From NCBI RefSeq assembly GCF_014839835.1, contig NC_071627.1, forward strand, positions 18,222,001 to 18,286,000: a stretch of DNA of 64,000 nucleotides, written 5' to 3'. The first letter of the stretch is position 1. Each line of letters begins with the position of its first letter. A model generated the notes under the pieces. The model was not told the origin of the DNA, ran no database searches, and saw only the letters and a list, made by a program, of their open reading frames with translations. Positions 1 through 16,400 of this stretch are shown in pieces. The DNA is from Dryobates pubescens. Its lineage: Eukaryota; Chordata; Aves; Piciformes; Picidae. A program made the position numbers and the translations under genes.

Positions 1-2290
1 AGCCTTTCAATAAAGCTTTACTGGTCAGAACATGGGTTTGTTTACCTACAGAAACAAAGACATATTTCCTGTAAACTTTCACAGTATCAGATATAGTATA
101 AGTCTCAGCATTGAGAGAGGCTATGCTGCCTTCACAACTTCATTTCTCTCTCACATCTGCAGTTCTCCTCCATCTGTACCTCACAGGCCAGATGATAAGG
201 GAAATACACAATTACCAAGCTTAAAGTGTTTAAATAAATGAAAACAAAGAAATAATAACTTTAAAAAGCAGCCAAGAGGAGATTACACACAATGTCCAGC
301 TGCACAACGAAGCATTCTGCTAAGCCCTGCCAAAGGTGCCAACGGAGAACATTAAGCTCTGTCGCTGAGCAGTTTGGTTACAGTCAGTGTATCAGTTAAC
401 TGGAAAAAAACATGCTTGCAACAATAGTTGCACTAAACAGATCAATGGTTTTGTGTAACATGACAACTCCATCTGGAATGAAAGTTCAGGAGGTTGCAGA
501 TACTGACGAGGCAAGCATGGCAGCACAGCTCAGCCCAAAGAGTCTCTAGCAGGTGAAGATCCTGGCAGTTGTCCTCAAGACACTAAGCACTCCTGAATTT
601 TGGCTCCCTGGGAGTCTCACAAAGAAAACATTTCCTTAAGGTGAAAGAAGAGACTCACCCCAGGGGAGCAGAGCAGCATAATCACAGAGTGAGAAGCACA
701 TGCTGTAGCAGACACCTCCTCACCCAGCTGCTGCATCTCAGTGATTTCAGACTAGTGGGACACGTAATTCTGAAAACCAAGCCAGACCTGGGCAGCAAAG
801 GCCAGAGGAGCTGTCACAACCCTTGGGTCTGCCCCCCTGCATGACTAAGGTCAAGGTCTCCCTGTACCAAATTCAGCCAACAGGTGTGTGCTCAAACTTG
901 TCTAAACTGCACTCCTACGTCCCAAACCAGCAGCACCTAGAGGAGCTGTGAGCAGACAAACACCTCAGTGTTGCACTGTAAAGAATGTATTTTTATCTGC
1001 TGCCACAGACCCCAAGCAAAGAGAAGTTCAGCGCCAGGCATGGCGGTCAGAACACAGCGACAAGCAGAGAGAGGAGAAACATCCTTGACTGCAGCACACC
1101 ACATCCAAACGGCCTCTGGACACAGCCCAGGCTCAAACTTCACCTGAACAGCTGAAGTGCCTTGAAGATGTGTCACAGGCACTCTGGTTCTGCTGGCACT
1201 TCATAGGAGACGTTGCTCACACAAGCAAAGGCGCAGCCCACCTATCCAGCCTGCCTGGGCTAAGGCTCCTGCCACTGTCACACCAAAGTGGAACTATTCA
1301 TCAGACCCCTCTAATTAGGTACTGAGCAGATGGGTAATGTAAGATACCAAGCACCTTTTCCATCTCCCACATGACTACACAATGTGGGAGAGAATATTAC
1401 TGAGATAATTGAGCTTCATTTCTTGTAAGTGCTACCGGTATCTAAAGGTGGCCTGCAAAGAATTAGAGTAATTAATCTTCTGCTTGTGTGGGCTTTTATG
1501 ACAGAGAAAGAAGCCCTTGAAGAAGATTTTAAGATGATTTGTCTGCTTATTATTTACCTCAAGTATCCAGCAGGTACTAGACTTCCCGGTCCAACAGAAG
1601 GCTGCTGGGAGGAACAAGGGAGTTTACCATGAGCTCCTAATGCTTTTGCTGGACTCCAAGGGCTTTCATCACACAGAAGTGCTCATAAGCAGCAGATCAT
1701 AAACCAAATGAGCTTTAACTGTCTGCCTAAAGTTCTTCCTTAATAGCCCTTTTTTTTTTTTACTCCCCCCACATTCCTGTTTGCTCTGGAGAGAGTTGCA
1801 TTAGTTCATCAGATGGAAGTGCCCACACAGAGGCTGAAAGGCATTCAGGGAGAAATCTCTCAGGCTTTCATGTGCTTTGAAGCAGCAGGTGCAGTCAAAC
1901 CTATTTCTTCCATCTTTGGCTAGTCCCCTCCAAAGACATCAAATGCCACTTTCATCTTTCCATTTTGGATGCAATTACCTAGTTAGAAACAGTCCTGGCC
2001 AAAATCCCTGGATTATCTGCACAGAGGATAAGAATGATGCATCCCCAATTAGACAACATCACAAAACACAGCCCAGAGCTTGTCACGAGTTAACTACAGC
2101 CTGAAATCTCCTTGCTGTTGGGAGCTACATCAACCAAATCAGTCTTACGGTGTATAATCAAGATCCTCATCATCAATTCTCCCCTGCTCCCCCAGCATGG
2201 ACTCTCTCATCCAAAGACCAGCCAGACACATTCCATTGCTCTCCCACCCAGCTCTACAGCTATTTATTAGCCTGCCTGCCGAGAACTCAC
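1..2290. other. ZNF346 intron, no recognised element
   Basis: This stretch lies 3' of ZNF346 exon 5 on the minus strand and should be the intron before the last exons. I searched both strands for the fourth zinc finger and for the C-terminal tail and did not find them, so they are probably left of the window. No repeat, RNA gene or further coding exon was recognised. Confidence 0.5.
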
Positions 2291-5498
<3,208 letters not shown>

Positions 5499-5526
5499 CT
5501 CCGCCGGCCCCGCCCCACTCCCCCCC

Positions 5527-5540
5527 GCTCTCGCGAGAGC
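5527..5540. promoter_or_regulatory. BANP-type TCTCGCGAGA palindrome
   Basis: GCTCTCGCGAGAGC is a perfect 14-bp palindrome containing the TCTCGCGAGA promoter element, known to be bound by BANP when unmethylated. It lies about 30 bases upstream of the ZNF346 start codon, in a position to act on the shared promoter. Confidence 0.65.
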
Positions 5541-5994
5541 CGTTCACGCACCCCCGCCCCTCCCGCGCCTAGCAACGGCGGGGCGGCCTCCCGCGAGAGC
5601 CCCGCGCGCCCTGGCCGCGGGAGGCGGTGGCGGCCATGTCAGTTGTGGGCAGGGCGGCGAGGAAACCGCGGTTTCCCCAGACATCGCTGGCAGGCCCGCG
5701 GGGCTTGGGCTTTGTGGGCGTCCCCGCCGCAATAACAGCGTTAAGCGTAAGGGTAATTAACCCTTGAGGCACTGAGTCCTTGAGGGAGTTGAGGTTTTGC
5801 CAAACCACGCTTCTCTCCTCCTGGGGAACCGGCGCCCGCTGCTCTGCCCGTAGCGCCCGTCACCGGGCTGAGAAAGCGGCAGCACCTGCAGCCGCACCTC
5901 AGAAAGAGGTGCCGGAGCCCATCGGCCCCTCGGAGGTGGGTCCGTCGCCTGCCCGCCCGCGACATGGCGCCGCCCGCCTCAGCGCTCCGCTGGC

Positions 5995-6002
5995 CACGTG
6001 AC
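5995..6002 (+). promoter_or_regulatory. CACGTGAC E-box
   Basis: A USF/TFE3-type CACGTGAC lies in the CpG island just before the likely UIMC1 first exon. The motif is exact; its use is inferred from position. Confidence 0.45.
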
Positions 6003-6004
6003 GC

Positions 6005-6073
6005 GCCGTGAAGCCGCCGCCGCCGCCATCTTGGGTGAGGGCAATGAGGCCTCCGCCGCCAACTTGACTGCGG
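6005..6073 (+). other. Probable UIMC1 non-coding first exon with YY1 motif
   Basis: The sequence GCCGCCATCTTGG at 6022-6034 is a YY1 site of the kind found just downstream of transcription starts. It is followed directly by a donor-like GTGAGG (GT at 6035), and a second donor-like G|GTGAG occurs at 6074. One of these probably ends the 5' UTR exon that splices to the acceptor at 10272-10273. The start site itself cannot be read from sequence. Confidence 0.4.
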
Positions 6074-9000
6074 GTGAGAGACCCGCCGACCGGGGCCGAC
6101 GCGGCGGGGCGGCCCGGTGGGGAGGCAGCGGCGCCGCCGCCTGTGGCCGCGCAACGGGGCGGCCCGGCGGGGGCGGGGCGCCGGCCGCGGGAGGCCCGGG
6201 CCCGGTGAGTACCTGTGCCCCGCGGGGCCTGGCGCGCCGCTCCGCGCCAGGGCCCGCTGCTCCGGGGCTCGCCTGGGGCTCCTGGGACTGGGCTCTAAGC
6301 TCCCCCACCCGTGGCCGTTTCTTTCTCTGGGGCTGTTCCAGGGCTGATCCCCGCTAGGCATGTCCACCGGCTCCCGCCCCAGGTGATCCCGCTACCGGCG
6401 CACTCCCGCACCAGCCCTGTGCCCCGGGGGTGGGGGTACACTCCACTACCGCTCCCCTCAAGAGCTGTACTCAAGCCCCTCTTCTCGGAGGGGACCCTGC
6501 TTCTGTGCCCTTTGCCGTGGAGCTGTCCTAGTGCTTCTCTTCTGGGGCAGTCCCCTAGGGAGGGCACTCCAAACACGATCCCCCAGAGCTCTCCCCTGGC
6601 CCCATTCCCCGAGGTATCTCTCCAGGCTAGGCCCTGGGGGCAGCCCCTGCTCCTCTTGGCTCTCCCTACTAGGTCTGGCTTCTTTTCCAGAGGCTCCCAT
6701 CTCTTTGGTTCACCCCATCCGTCCTGGGACCCTCCCCGTGCTTCCCACGTTGATGCTGGTTGAGTTGCCCAGATCCCCGCCATTGTCAGCCAAGCCCTCA
6801 GATCGCTGCGGAGCCCTCTGTGCCTGTAGGCATTCGCTCGGGAAGGGGAGGACCTCGGGTGGGTGCTGGGGAGAGGGTTGCTCTCCCCCCATGCGGAGCT
6901 TGGTGCTGGAGGAGGGATTGATGCTGCGTGCGGGATTGCTTGTGCTGAACTAGAGAGAAGCTGAGCAGTTAGGACCTCCCGCAGCGCTCAGCAGCATTTG
7001 CAGATGAACGGCGTGGCCTCTGCAGTCCGTGTGTCCCTCCTTGGGAAGAGCCAGCGCTACAAACGGATCGATCCTGTAAACAGTTCCTCTCCCCCTGCGT
7101 TGCTGTGAGCCCTCGCTTCCTGCTGGGCACAGAGCACCAGCTGGGCCCTGCGTGCTGGGTCGAGCAGAGGGTCCAGGGATGATATTTCCCGGGAGGCATG
7201 CGGTGCTTGTCCTGCCTGAATGCTGAGCCCCTTTGCTGTGCTGCCGGGGAGCGTTTTGCCTCTGCTTCCGGGGGGGGGGGAGTTGTTTACAAAGCGACAG
7301 CCTGTGCCTCAAACGGCTCAGAAACTCATCCGGGGATGAGAGTCATTCATTTTTGGCTTCATTTTCAAGCATTTTTCAAGCTGTCACAGCTTGGCAGGTC
7401 TGTAGCTGCAGTGTCAAGATTTAGAATTATTCTGTCGGTAATTGCTTTCCGATTCATCAAAATGATAGATGAGAAGGAAAATGACAAATAATCATAAGTT
7501 GGGGATCTTCAAGGAGATCCCTAAAAATGTGACTGGAGAAGCGTGGCATCTGCGGGGCCCCTTGTCAGGAGGTCACCTTTGCTGTCAGAGCAGTTACAAA
7601 GAAATTCTCTTGAATTCAGAGGTGGAAAAAAACCAAACCTGGATAACTGCACAACAAGCTTGTGAGCCAAACTGCAAAGGTAGTTTTAGATAATTCAGTC
7701 TTTGGCCTATTTTGCTGAGCCTAAAAGCAGGTATCATCACCTCGGGTACTAGCAGCTAGTCCTTCCAAGTGCTAAAAGCTTCTGTGCTTAACTTCCCTAC
7801 CTGAAGTAGGGGGGGGGGGATGCACTCTAATGCATGTTTTCTTCCCTCAGCTGTACCAGCTTGTCTAATAAAAGCTATTACTGCTCTCCTACTCATAGCC
7901 TCAGACGAGCACAGCTACAAGTGATCTCTTACTTGTCTTGTTCCCTTAGTTACATTTCCAGAGACTCGCTTTGCCACAAGTCCCTTCAATTTCAGAAGCG
8001 TTGTGGGAGTTGTGTGGTTACATCTCTTACATCTTTTTTTTTTTCCCTCTTTTTTTTTTTCCCCTGCCTCTCCTTTAAATGTTGAAGGCAGGTGACTCAT
8101 CATAACTCCAGCTGATATTTTTCAGTGATCTCTTATTTAGCACAGTGCATCGAGCAGAAGATGTATCGCAGAGTCAGAGGAGAGCTGGCGGTGCCAGCGT
8201 GGATTTGAAAAACAAGGCAGCATGGCAGCTGCTTGTTTCTGTTTGCTTTTGTTTCGGTGGGGAAAAAAGCTTTGCAGGCTGCCTCCAAAACCAGTGACCT
8301 TGCACAGGCTCACTTTCCCGGGGCATGGCCGTTCCCTGCGCTCCTCCCAAATGCCTGCCTCTGCAAGTGGCTTTCTTCCGATAAGGGAACCTTCCCCAGC
8401 GCGATGGGTGGCAGTTGGGTGTGAGGCTTGCTTCATCTCACTGGACAGAAGGCAAAGAGAACATTAGGAGCAAAAGATTAAAAACAAAAAAAGAAAGGCT
8501 AATGAGGCTATTCCAGCAAGGCCTGAGTTAGCTCAGCTGGAGCTTTGTTTTGTAGCAGTCAGTGCTTATACAAAAACACTGCTGCTTGTTATTTCCCCTT
8601 GCTAAACAGACAAGCGCTTGTGGACTGCAGTGGTCGTTGCAGTCAGTTCTGGGGCTGTGCATGCCGTTTGTACAATATGCTGTCTTCAGAGAGCTCAGCA
8701 AACCTTCAGTTCAAATCATGACTCACCAGGCTAATCGTCTTTTGTCTCTAGGCATGTGTGTGCGTGTATTTGCAGAGGAAGGCAGGCAGAGAGGCTAGGG
8801 GAGCTTTTGAAGGCTGTAGGTAGTGGAGTGTTCCTCTCAGCCTCACCTTGCTGCCTCGGACTGTAGATGGAGCAGTGTGCTGCTGTTTGCAGTGCTGATG
8901 GGGGTTTCAAACTTCTTGCTTGTCGGTGTTTCTACGTTTAGTGTCTGTTTGCAATGTTCTGGTGTTACACAGAAAGGTTCCACACTACGCTGGGTTATGT

Positions 9001-10273
9001 AGAGGCTTTGTTGCATCTTATGTTACTCTGATTTCAGATGTAAGCAGCACATTTGAGCTATTTCAGTGGAAGGCAAAATGATCCTCTGGAAGGACACTGG
9101 TCTGGGAACTGGCCAGCTTGACTTGCTTTTCTATCTCTGTCATCCTCTGGTGTGTAACAAGAGGCTTGTGGCTAACTACTCTGCACACGTTTCATTCTAT
9201 CTTAAACAGAGCTGGTCGTGCTCAGCCTGCTTTGTGAGGCTCTTTTAGATTACAGTTCAGGAAGCACTGACTGTTGTTACTTGCCAAACAGCAAACAGGC
9301 AGGAAAGGGTGGCTTAACTCTGTGTGCCATCCTGCTGCTCTTGTTCACTGAGATCTCCTCCTCATCCTCTCAGCTGAGTCCTTTTTGATCCAAGCAACTA
9401 ATGCTTGCTGTGCATCTCTCCAGCAGTCTATGGGCTGCCAAGGAAAGGAGATGCTGAAGTACTAGCTTGCATTGTGTGGGCACCTGCCCTCAATTGTGCT
9501 GTTCATAGAGCACTCAGGTTTGCACTAATAACGCTCAGCAGGTTCCTCCCTGCTCGTCAAGTGCCGCCTTTAGTACAAATGGTTTGGGCATGTCTGTGCA
9601 GAGGGCTTCCGGAGGCTGATGCTCATTGAGGAATCCAGGCTGCAGATAAACTTGTCTTGTTTCCAGCCTGCCACTGTTATTGCTGGCATTTTCCCCTTTT
9701 TGTAGTGCTGGTGCAACCTTCCACCAGGCTGCTGTGCTGAGAGCAAAACAGCTTTGTTTGGGGAACGTGCCTTTTCCCCTTGTTTTGTTGAATATAAAAG
9801 CTGACAAATTGCTGTGCTGTGGTGGGTTCTGGTATGCAAGTTTCAGCTTGATCTGCTTCCCCAGCCCTGGTGTGTTGTGTGCCAGGGCAGTGGAGCTGTG
9901 GGGCTGAGGAGAGGATGCTTGGGGCTGAGTTGGAGACCAGGAGACCTGCCATGAAGCGATGCTTTGGAGGAGTTTGCTGATCTGCTTTAAGAGGAAGCCT
10001 CATTGCTTTGGAGCAAGGGCATTCAGAGTAGCTTTGGTCTGCATTGCTGTTCCCCTGAAACCTCTTTGCAGCAATCAACTATAATAAAGTATTCTTAACT
10101 AGATGAGTGGTGACTAGTACATGTGGCTCCCAGTAATGCTAAATCCACCATGCTTTGTAATAAGGTTCTAATGCCTGGGGTATTTTGCCTAAAAATAGCC
10201 TAAAAAGGATGGCTGTTAGGGGAAATCTAAATCAGAAGGAAACAAATGGCTTTTAATCTTTCCCTCTGTTTAG
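6074..10273 (+). other. UIMC1 first intron
   Basis: It holds the end of the CpG island, then ordinary intron sequence with short homopolymer runs (G at 7269 and 7809, T near 8033 and 8049). No repeat family or exon was recognised. Scattered open frames lack codon or family signal. Confidence 0.5.
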
Positions 10274-10281
10274 AGTGAAGG

Positions 10282-10431
10282 ATGCCAAGAAGGAAGAAGC
10301 CCACGGAGGGCTTGGACTCCCGAGGTCAGGATGGGGAGGAAGAGGAGGAGGAGAAGAAGAACTTCAGCAATGCCAAGAAGAAGCGCAGTTTTGTGGATGC
10401 GTTTATTGTTATATCCGACAGCGATGGAGAG
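10282..10431 (+). CDS. UIMC1: UIMC1 coding exon 1, SUMO-interacting motif
   Basis: ATG follows the acceptor at 10272-10273 by eight bases. It encodes MPRRKK, a Glu-rich run from GAG repeats, a Lys patch, then the [14 protein letters not shown]-interacting motif with its acidic tail. The donor is GAG|GTCAGT. The first six and last twelve residues match mammalian RAP80 closely; the middle is free to vary. Confidence 0.93.
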
Positions 10432-13400
10432 GTCAGTGACCAGCTCATGGAGCCCAGGGCCTGTGCTGGGCCTTGAGCACTCCATGCTGTATGTGCTGGG
10501 GTCAGGCTTTGTGCAGAGCATATGGTGCCATTCCCTTTCTTACATAGGAGATGAATCAAATCCTATTTGACTAGGAAATGAATGGTGTACTTCGTGAGGG
10601 TGAGTTATGAGTCTGGGATTTGATAACCAAATCCTCTCAGAACTGAATGTGAAAGGTAATTTAAAAGTAACCTTTCCTCAATCCCTTTACAAATCTTTTT
10701 TTCCATAATTTTTTATTTGATTGATTTCCAGCTAAAACACAGAAACATGATTCTGTAGTAAGTGCAAATAGATAGAGAATGACTTGGAACACAGGCTCGT
10801 GGGTAGCTCAGGCACAGCTGGTGTCTGGTAAACTGATCCTGAATTAGAGAAGCCTGAGTTTGTAACCTGCTTCCATAGGGTGTCAAGGGGAGCTGTGGTA
10901 TGGATGTGGCTGGCTAAGACATAAAGTATCACAGTATCACCAAGTTTGGAAGAGACCTCAAAGATCATTGAGTCCAACCTGTCACCACAGACCTCATGAC
11001 TAGACCATGGCACCAAGTGCCACATCCAATCCCCTCTTGAACACCTCCAGGGATGGTGACTCCACCACCTCCCTGGGCAGCACATTCCAATGACCAATGG
11101 CTCTCTCTGTGAAGAACTTTCTCCTCACCTCGAGCCTAAACTTCCCCTGGCGCAGCTTGAGACTGTGTCCCCTTGTTCTGGTGCTGGTTGCCTGGGAGAA
11201 GAGACCAACCCCTTCCTGGCTACAACCACCTTTCAGGTAGTTGTAGACAGCAATGAGGTCACCCCTGAGCTTCCTCTTCTCCAGGCTAAACAATCCCAGC
11301 TCCTCAGCCTCTCCTCATAGGGCTTGTGCTCGAGGCCTCTCCCCAGCCTCCTTGCCCTTCTCTGGACACATTCAAGTGTCTCAATGTCCTTCCTAAACTG
11401 AGGGGCCCAGAACTGGACACAGTACTCAAGGTGCGGCCTAACCAGTGCAGAGTACAGGGGCGGAATGACTTCCCTGCTCCTGCTGGTCACACTATTCCTA
11501 ATGCAGGCCAGGATGCCCTTGGCCTTCTTGGGCACACTGCTGGCTCATGTTTAGGTGGCTGGCAATCAGCACCCCCAGGTCCCTCTGTTTGGGAGCTCTC
11601 CAGCCACTCCGACCCCAGCCTGTAGCTCTGCATGGGGTTGCTGCGGCCAAAGGTTCCAATCTCTGATCCCTTTGCAAAGATCATCCTTACCCTGAAAGGT
11701 TGAAATGTCTGTGTCTGTTACACCTGAAATGTCTGTGTCTGTTACAGCGGTGTTGGGATGAGTGCAGGAACTCCCTCTTGGGGGGGAAGCCGGAGGCCTG
11801 AGGGTCTGTCCTCAACTGAGTGAGGAAATTGCTAAAGTCGGTATTTTGAGGCATGATCTTTGAGGCTTTGCTCTGTCCTGTCAGCGACTGGGGAGCCTAA
11901 GCTGCTTGTTGTAATTCCACCATTTTCAAAAGCATTTGGTTTCACTCCCAAGCTGTAGATCTCAAATCAAGTCCCCTTCGCTCCCACATCTGCGGCGCGC
12001 CGCGCCACAATGAGGCGATTATCATGTGAGGAGGGGAAAACGCACTGGAAATAAACAGTGAAAAGCTGTAGGGCAAATGATATTGGCTGTTTTTTCTTTG
12101 CATTGTCTTGAGTTCTTTCCCATTGGGAAATTCCCTGAAAGAAATGGAACATATGGCAGTAATAGTTCAGTGGGGTTAAACCCTTAGCTCTGCAATATGC
12201 TAAGTTAACTTCAGACGTCTGCTGCATCGCTGGCCTTTATTGTGAGACCTATAAGGGGAAAAAAGAAATCAGCAGCTATAAGAGCTGCTGCAGTACATAA
12301 AAGATCAGGACCTGTTATTGTCTGCAATTATTCATCTCAATGTGCGTGTATCTGGGAAAGAGGAAACAAACGTCTCTTAAAGCACATCTATAAAAAGGTT
12401 AGGCTCCCTGGCTGTTCTGTAAGTTTGTCTATAAACAATAAATTCTGATGGCATAATCGGTCATATTACAGAAAAGGATATGCTCAGAGAGGCCGTTAAA
12501 GAGCCAATTAGGTTCTGTTTTAAGTGACAACAGTTCAGTCAATCGAATGAGTGGATTTATTCAGCTCAGTCTCTTTCTTTCTTTCTTTCCTTCTGTGAGT
12601 CATCAGCTTCCAGATCCAGTGCCACAGTCTCTTGTCGTTGTTGTTTTCTGCAAAATCAAACCCCAAAATGTGATTTACTTGGGATCTCAAACCCCACCCC
12701 CACCCGTCTGGCTTCTGTAAGTGTCTCGACTCTTCAGCGTACATCAAGTTGCATTTCAATTTCAAACCTTGTATCTGTTGTTCTTGCTCTAGTAAGACCT
12801 TGTTAGGTGTTCAAGAAGAGGTGTGGGAAGCTCAGATCAATAGCAATTTTGGAGAACAATACATTCTCAATTAATCTTGCATCTGTTAGGACATGGTTCC
12901 TTATGAATCAAAAGCTACAAGGACAATTTGGGCATCATTGATTTGATGGCTTTCTTCCTTGGCAGTCTCTTGGCAGGTATCTATAGAACAAGTCCCTAGT
13001 TCTGCTTCCAGACCAGCAGATCTTGTAGCAGCTGCACCTGGAAAGCCTCCAGTTTCTCACTTTTGATGATCTTTGGCAGACTGCCTCTCCCAGGAATTTT
13101 TCAGTCATGCTGGATTATCAAGCTCATCCATGTTATTTTGCCAAGTTTTCTTTCTTTTCTCATGTCTGTGCTGTGGCATCTGCAGAGCTGCATCAGAGGA
13201 ATTTTTCTGGACATGGGGCTTTCTGATCTCTGCTATATATAATCCTGGATTCGGGGAACACTTGGCTGTTTTGGGGAGGGGTCAGACAAAATAAGAAGTC
13301 TCTCAGGCTCTCTGGAAACAAGAAGAGATGACCTTCATGCAGATTGTGTCTCAGAAAATGTAGACATGATGAATGAGCAAAGTGCTTCCTGTCTCCCCTG

Positions 13401-16400
13401 ACTGTTTAAATCCTGTGGGGAATTGATTGCCCATGCCAGAAGATGGGTGGTTGTTCACAAAGTCACAGTATTTCAAGTAGTGCCCAGCAATGTTCTCTCC
13501 AAGCACAGCAATTCCTGGTCTGTGTCATCAGCCTCCTGCTTGAGCTGGGCTCTTGACAGAGATTCTTTTACCCACAAGACTTTCTGAAGCCACCTCTGAA
13601 AAATTATTCTCAGCCACAGGAGGCCTGGCAAGGCATGAGCATTGAGCACAGACAGAGGCCCAGCAGTTTTGTTAACCAGTTTGATTGATCTGCAGCCTGC
13701 AGTGCAGTTGATCCCAAAATACTGCTGATCTGCTGTGAGACTTTTTGGAAGACTCAGTTTTTCCTGGCTAGATCCTTTGGGAGCTTTGGAAGTATCTGGC
13801 TCCACTCAGAGTGTTTGCATGAAGTCCCACAGGCTCTTCCTGCCACATCAGCTCTGCCAGCCCTTGGGAACAGGCGATAAGACTCCAGGGTAATGAGTGC
13901 CATCTATTTCTGCATGGCATCCATGGCCTGTCTTCCCTTTGGTATGGAACGTTCCTTTGCCTGAGTAGTTCTGTGTTTGGAGATACAGTCTGGGTAGGAT
14001 CACAGACTTGTTTTGGTTGGAAGAGACCTTTGAGATCTTTGTGTCCAACTGTTAACCTAACCGTGCCAAGTCACCACTATACCGTGTTCCTCAGCATCGC
14101 ATCCACATGTCTTTAAATCCCCCCAGAGATGGTGACTCCACTGTTTCCCTGAGCAGCTTGTTCCAGGGCTTGATAATCCCCTGAGTAAAGAAATCTTTCC
14201 TAGTGTCCAATTTAAATTTCCCCTGGCACAGCTTGTGGCTGCTCTTGTCCTATCACTTGCTACAAGGAAGAAGAGACAGACCCCCATAGCAGTGTGAATT
14301 GATGTTACAGGGGAGATGTTGGCTTTGGTAGAAAGAGGGAGGTGTGTTTGGGCATTGGCTGGAATACCCAGCCCATTGCACCCCCCTGTTCTCCATCAGC
14401 TGTCTCAGAGGGCGCTTGCCTTGGGACCAGGCATGGCCTCAGGGACATCTTGCTATGGAGAAGATGGTGCTGGAAGTTTCACAGCTAGGATGACAGTTCC
14501 TGACCAAGCAAGTGAAGCAGAGCCTCGTGGGAGTGCTGCTGCAGCACCCTGCTGTCCCCACGGGCTCTGCTGTGGTACCGAGGGACCTGGCGCCTCCAGT
14601 TCCCAGAGGAGAATGCATAGAGTGTGCTCTCAAGGAGGCTCCACAGCTCTGCTGTGCTCAGTCCTTGGAAATCAGGCTGGTCTGAATCCAGATTCCTCAC
14701 AGCCCAGTAAAAACTCTTTTTTCTACAGGGGCTTCCCTCCCATGTGTCAGGAACTGCACATCTGGCACAAGCCCCACTGAGTGTCGCTGTTCAAGTCTCC
14801 ACTTCCAGCAGGTTTGCTCTAATGAGCTGAAAGATAGAGCAGAGCTGAAACATGTTTTGAACTGATGGCAGAGGCTAATAAAGTAGGGTGTGAGATTCAT
14901 TTCAGCAGTAGCCTTGGCTAGGGTGAAGTGTGGCACTTTCAATATCTTAACTGTCTTTAAAAAAAACCAAATTAGCCTGATTTTTCATCTGCATATTTCC
15001 CATGCAGGACGTGTGATGTTTGGGTTTATGCTATTGTTAGATGGTCCCAAATGCCATTGAGCAGAAAAATTACCCAGACCTTTTGACTTTGCAGTCTGTA
15101 CTTTTAGCCACAGAGATGTTCTTCTGTTGTAGCCCTTCCTTCCCTGAGTCAGTAGAAGATGACTTCTGTGGTTTATGATGTGGATTCAGGGGAGCAGGAT
15201 GTGGGAGCCTGGCTACTGGCTTCCATTTATGGGCTTTTAGAAGCAAGTGGAGCTGTATCTGTTTCTGCTGGCAGAGTCAGATTCTCTTAAGTATGTGCAG
15301 AAGCATTTTTAAAATGGGAATTTGATCTCCTGCTGCATGGTGGAAATTAAACAGGTTTAAAAAAAACCCCAACCCCCTCCCGGCCGAAAACCCCCACCAC
15401 AAACAAACAAACAAAAACCCACCCCAACCACCACCACCACCAAAAAAAACAACCCAAAACAAGGCAGAATAGTGGCTGCTTTCCACAAATGTGTAGGGAA
15501 CTTTGAAACCCATCTTTTTCTTGGTCTTTGTACAACGCTGACAGTGAAATTGCTCATAAGAGAGCATCATAAATTAAACTGCAGAGCCTGACACACAGGA
15601 AGAGAATTTGGATTCCTTCTGGCCATTATGTTTCAAACTGAAGGCAGAGGAGGAGAGGTGCTCTCCAGGCTGGCACTGAGCAGAGGTGTGCAGTTCCCAC
15701 CTTGCCTCCACTGTAGTAATTAGCTTCCCTGGAAGTTGTGTTTTGGAGATGACCTTGTAACTAAGAGTACTGGCTGCAGTTTGGGAATGTTTTAATTGAT
15801 TAAGATTATTTTTGGACTAGTGATCTTATTAGAAAGGCAGTTGGTTGAGTGGCCCCCTGAGTTCCTATTATCCTTGTAGACAGATGAGCATTAAAAGGTT
15901 GGGTCAGAAAGAGCAAACCCTGTTGTCTTCTCTGAATTTGCTTGGCCCCTTCTGCTTCTCCCATCCATGCCCGCGTTTATGCAGAGTGCTCTGGGGCCTG
16001 CGGGGCTCTCTCCCAGCAGAGGTACAAACAGCCATAAATCCTAATTAAAAGGTATGTTTTATTTTCTGGGTTTAAAAATAAAGAAGATTTAAGAATTCTT
16101 GGAATTGAGATGTGTGTGTATATTTTGGCCCATCAGGATTAATTGGATTTGCTTCAGCGGTTCGCTCTGCTGTGGCTGTTGGGTAGAGCGCTGCTAAGCA
16201 ATTTAAACATCTTTCTCCAATGGATGAGGTTCATACAGCACGTGTCCTGCAATAATTTTGCTCCTGCCACCGTTGTAAATGTCGAGATTCTTCAGGACCC
16301 AGCATGAGGAACCGAGGCACATACTCGGCTGTGCAGGGAAACGGGGCGGCTGGCTGGCACCGGGCATGCCGTTCCCCTCCAAAGCCCTGGAGGCGTTTGA

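Noticed and set aside
5741-6367. Minus-strand open frame (208 codons) in the CpG island
   Set aside because: Arg/Pro/Gly-rich translation typical of CpG islands, no recognised domain, and it overlaps the bidirectional promoter.
15277-15570. Gly/Trp/Phe-rich minus-strand open frames
   Set aside because: They come from the A/C-rich low-complexity tract at 15357-15462.
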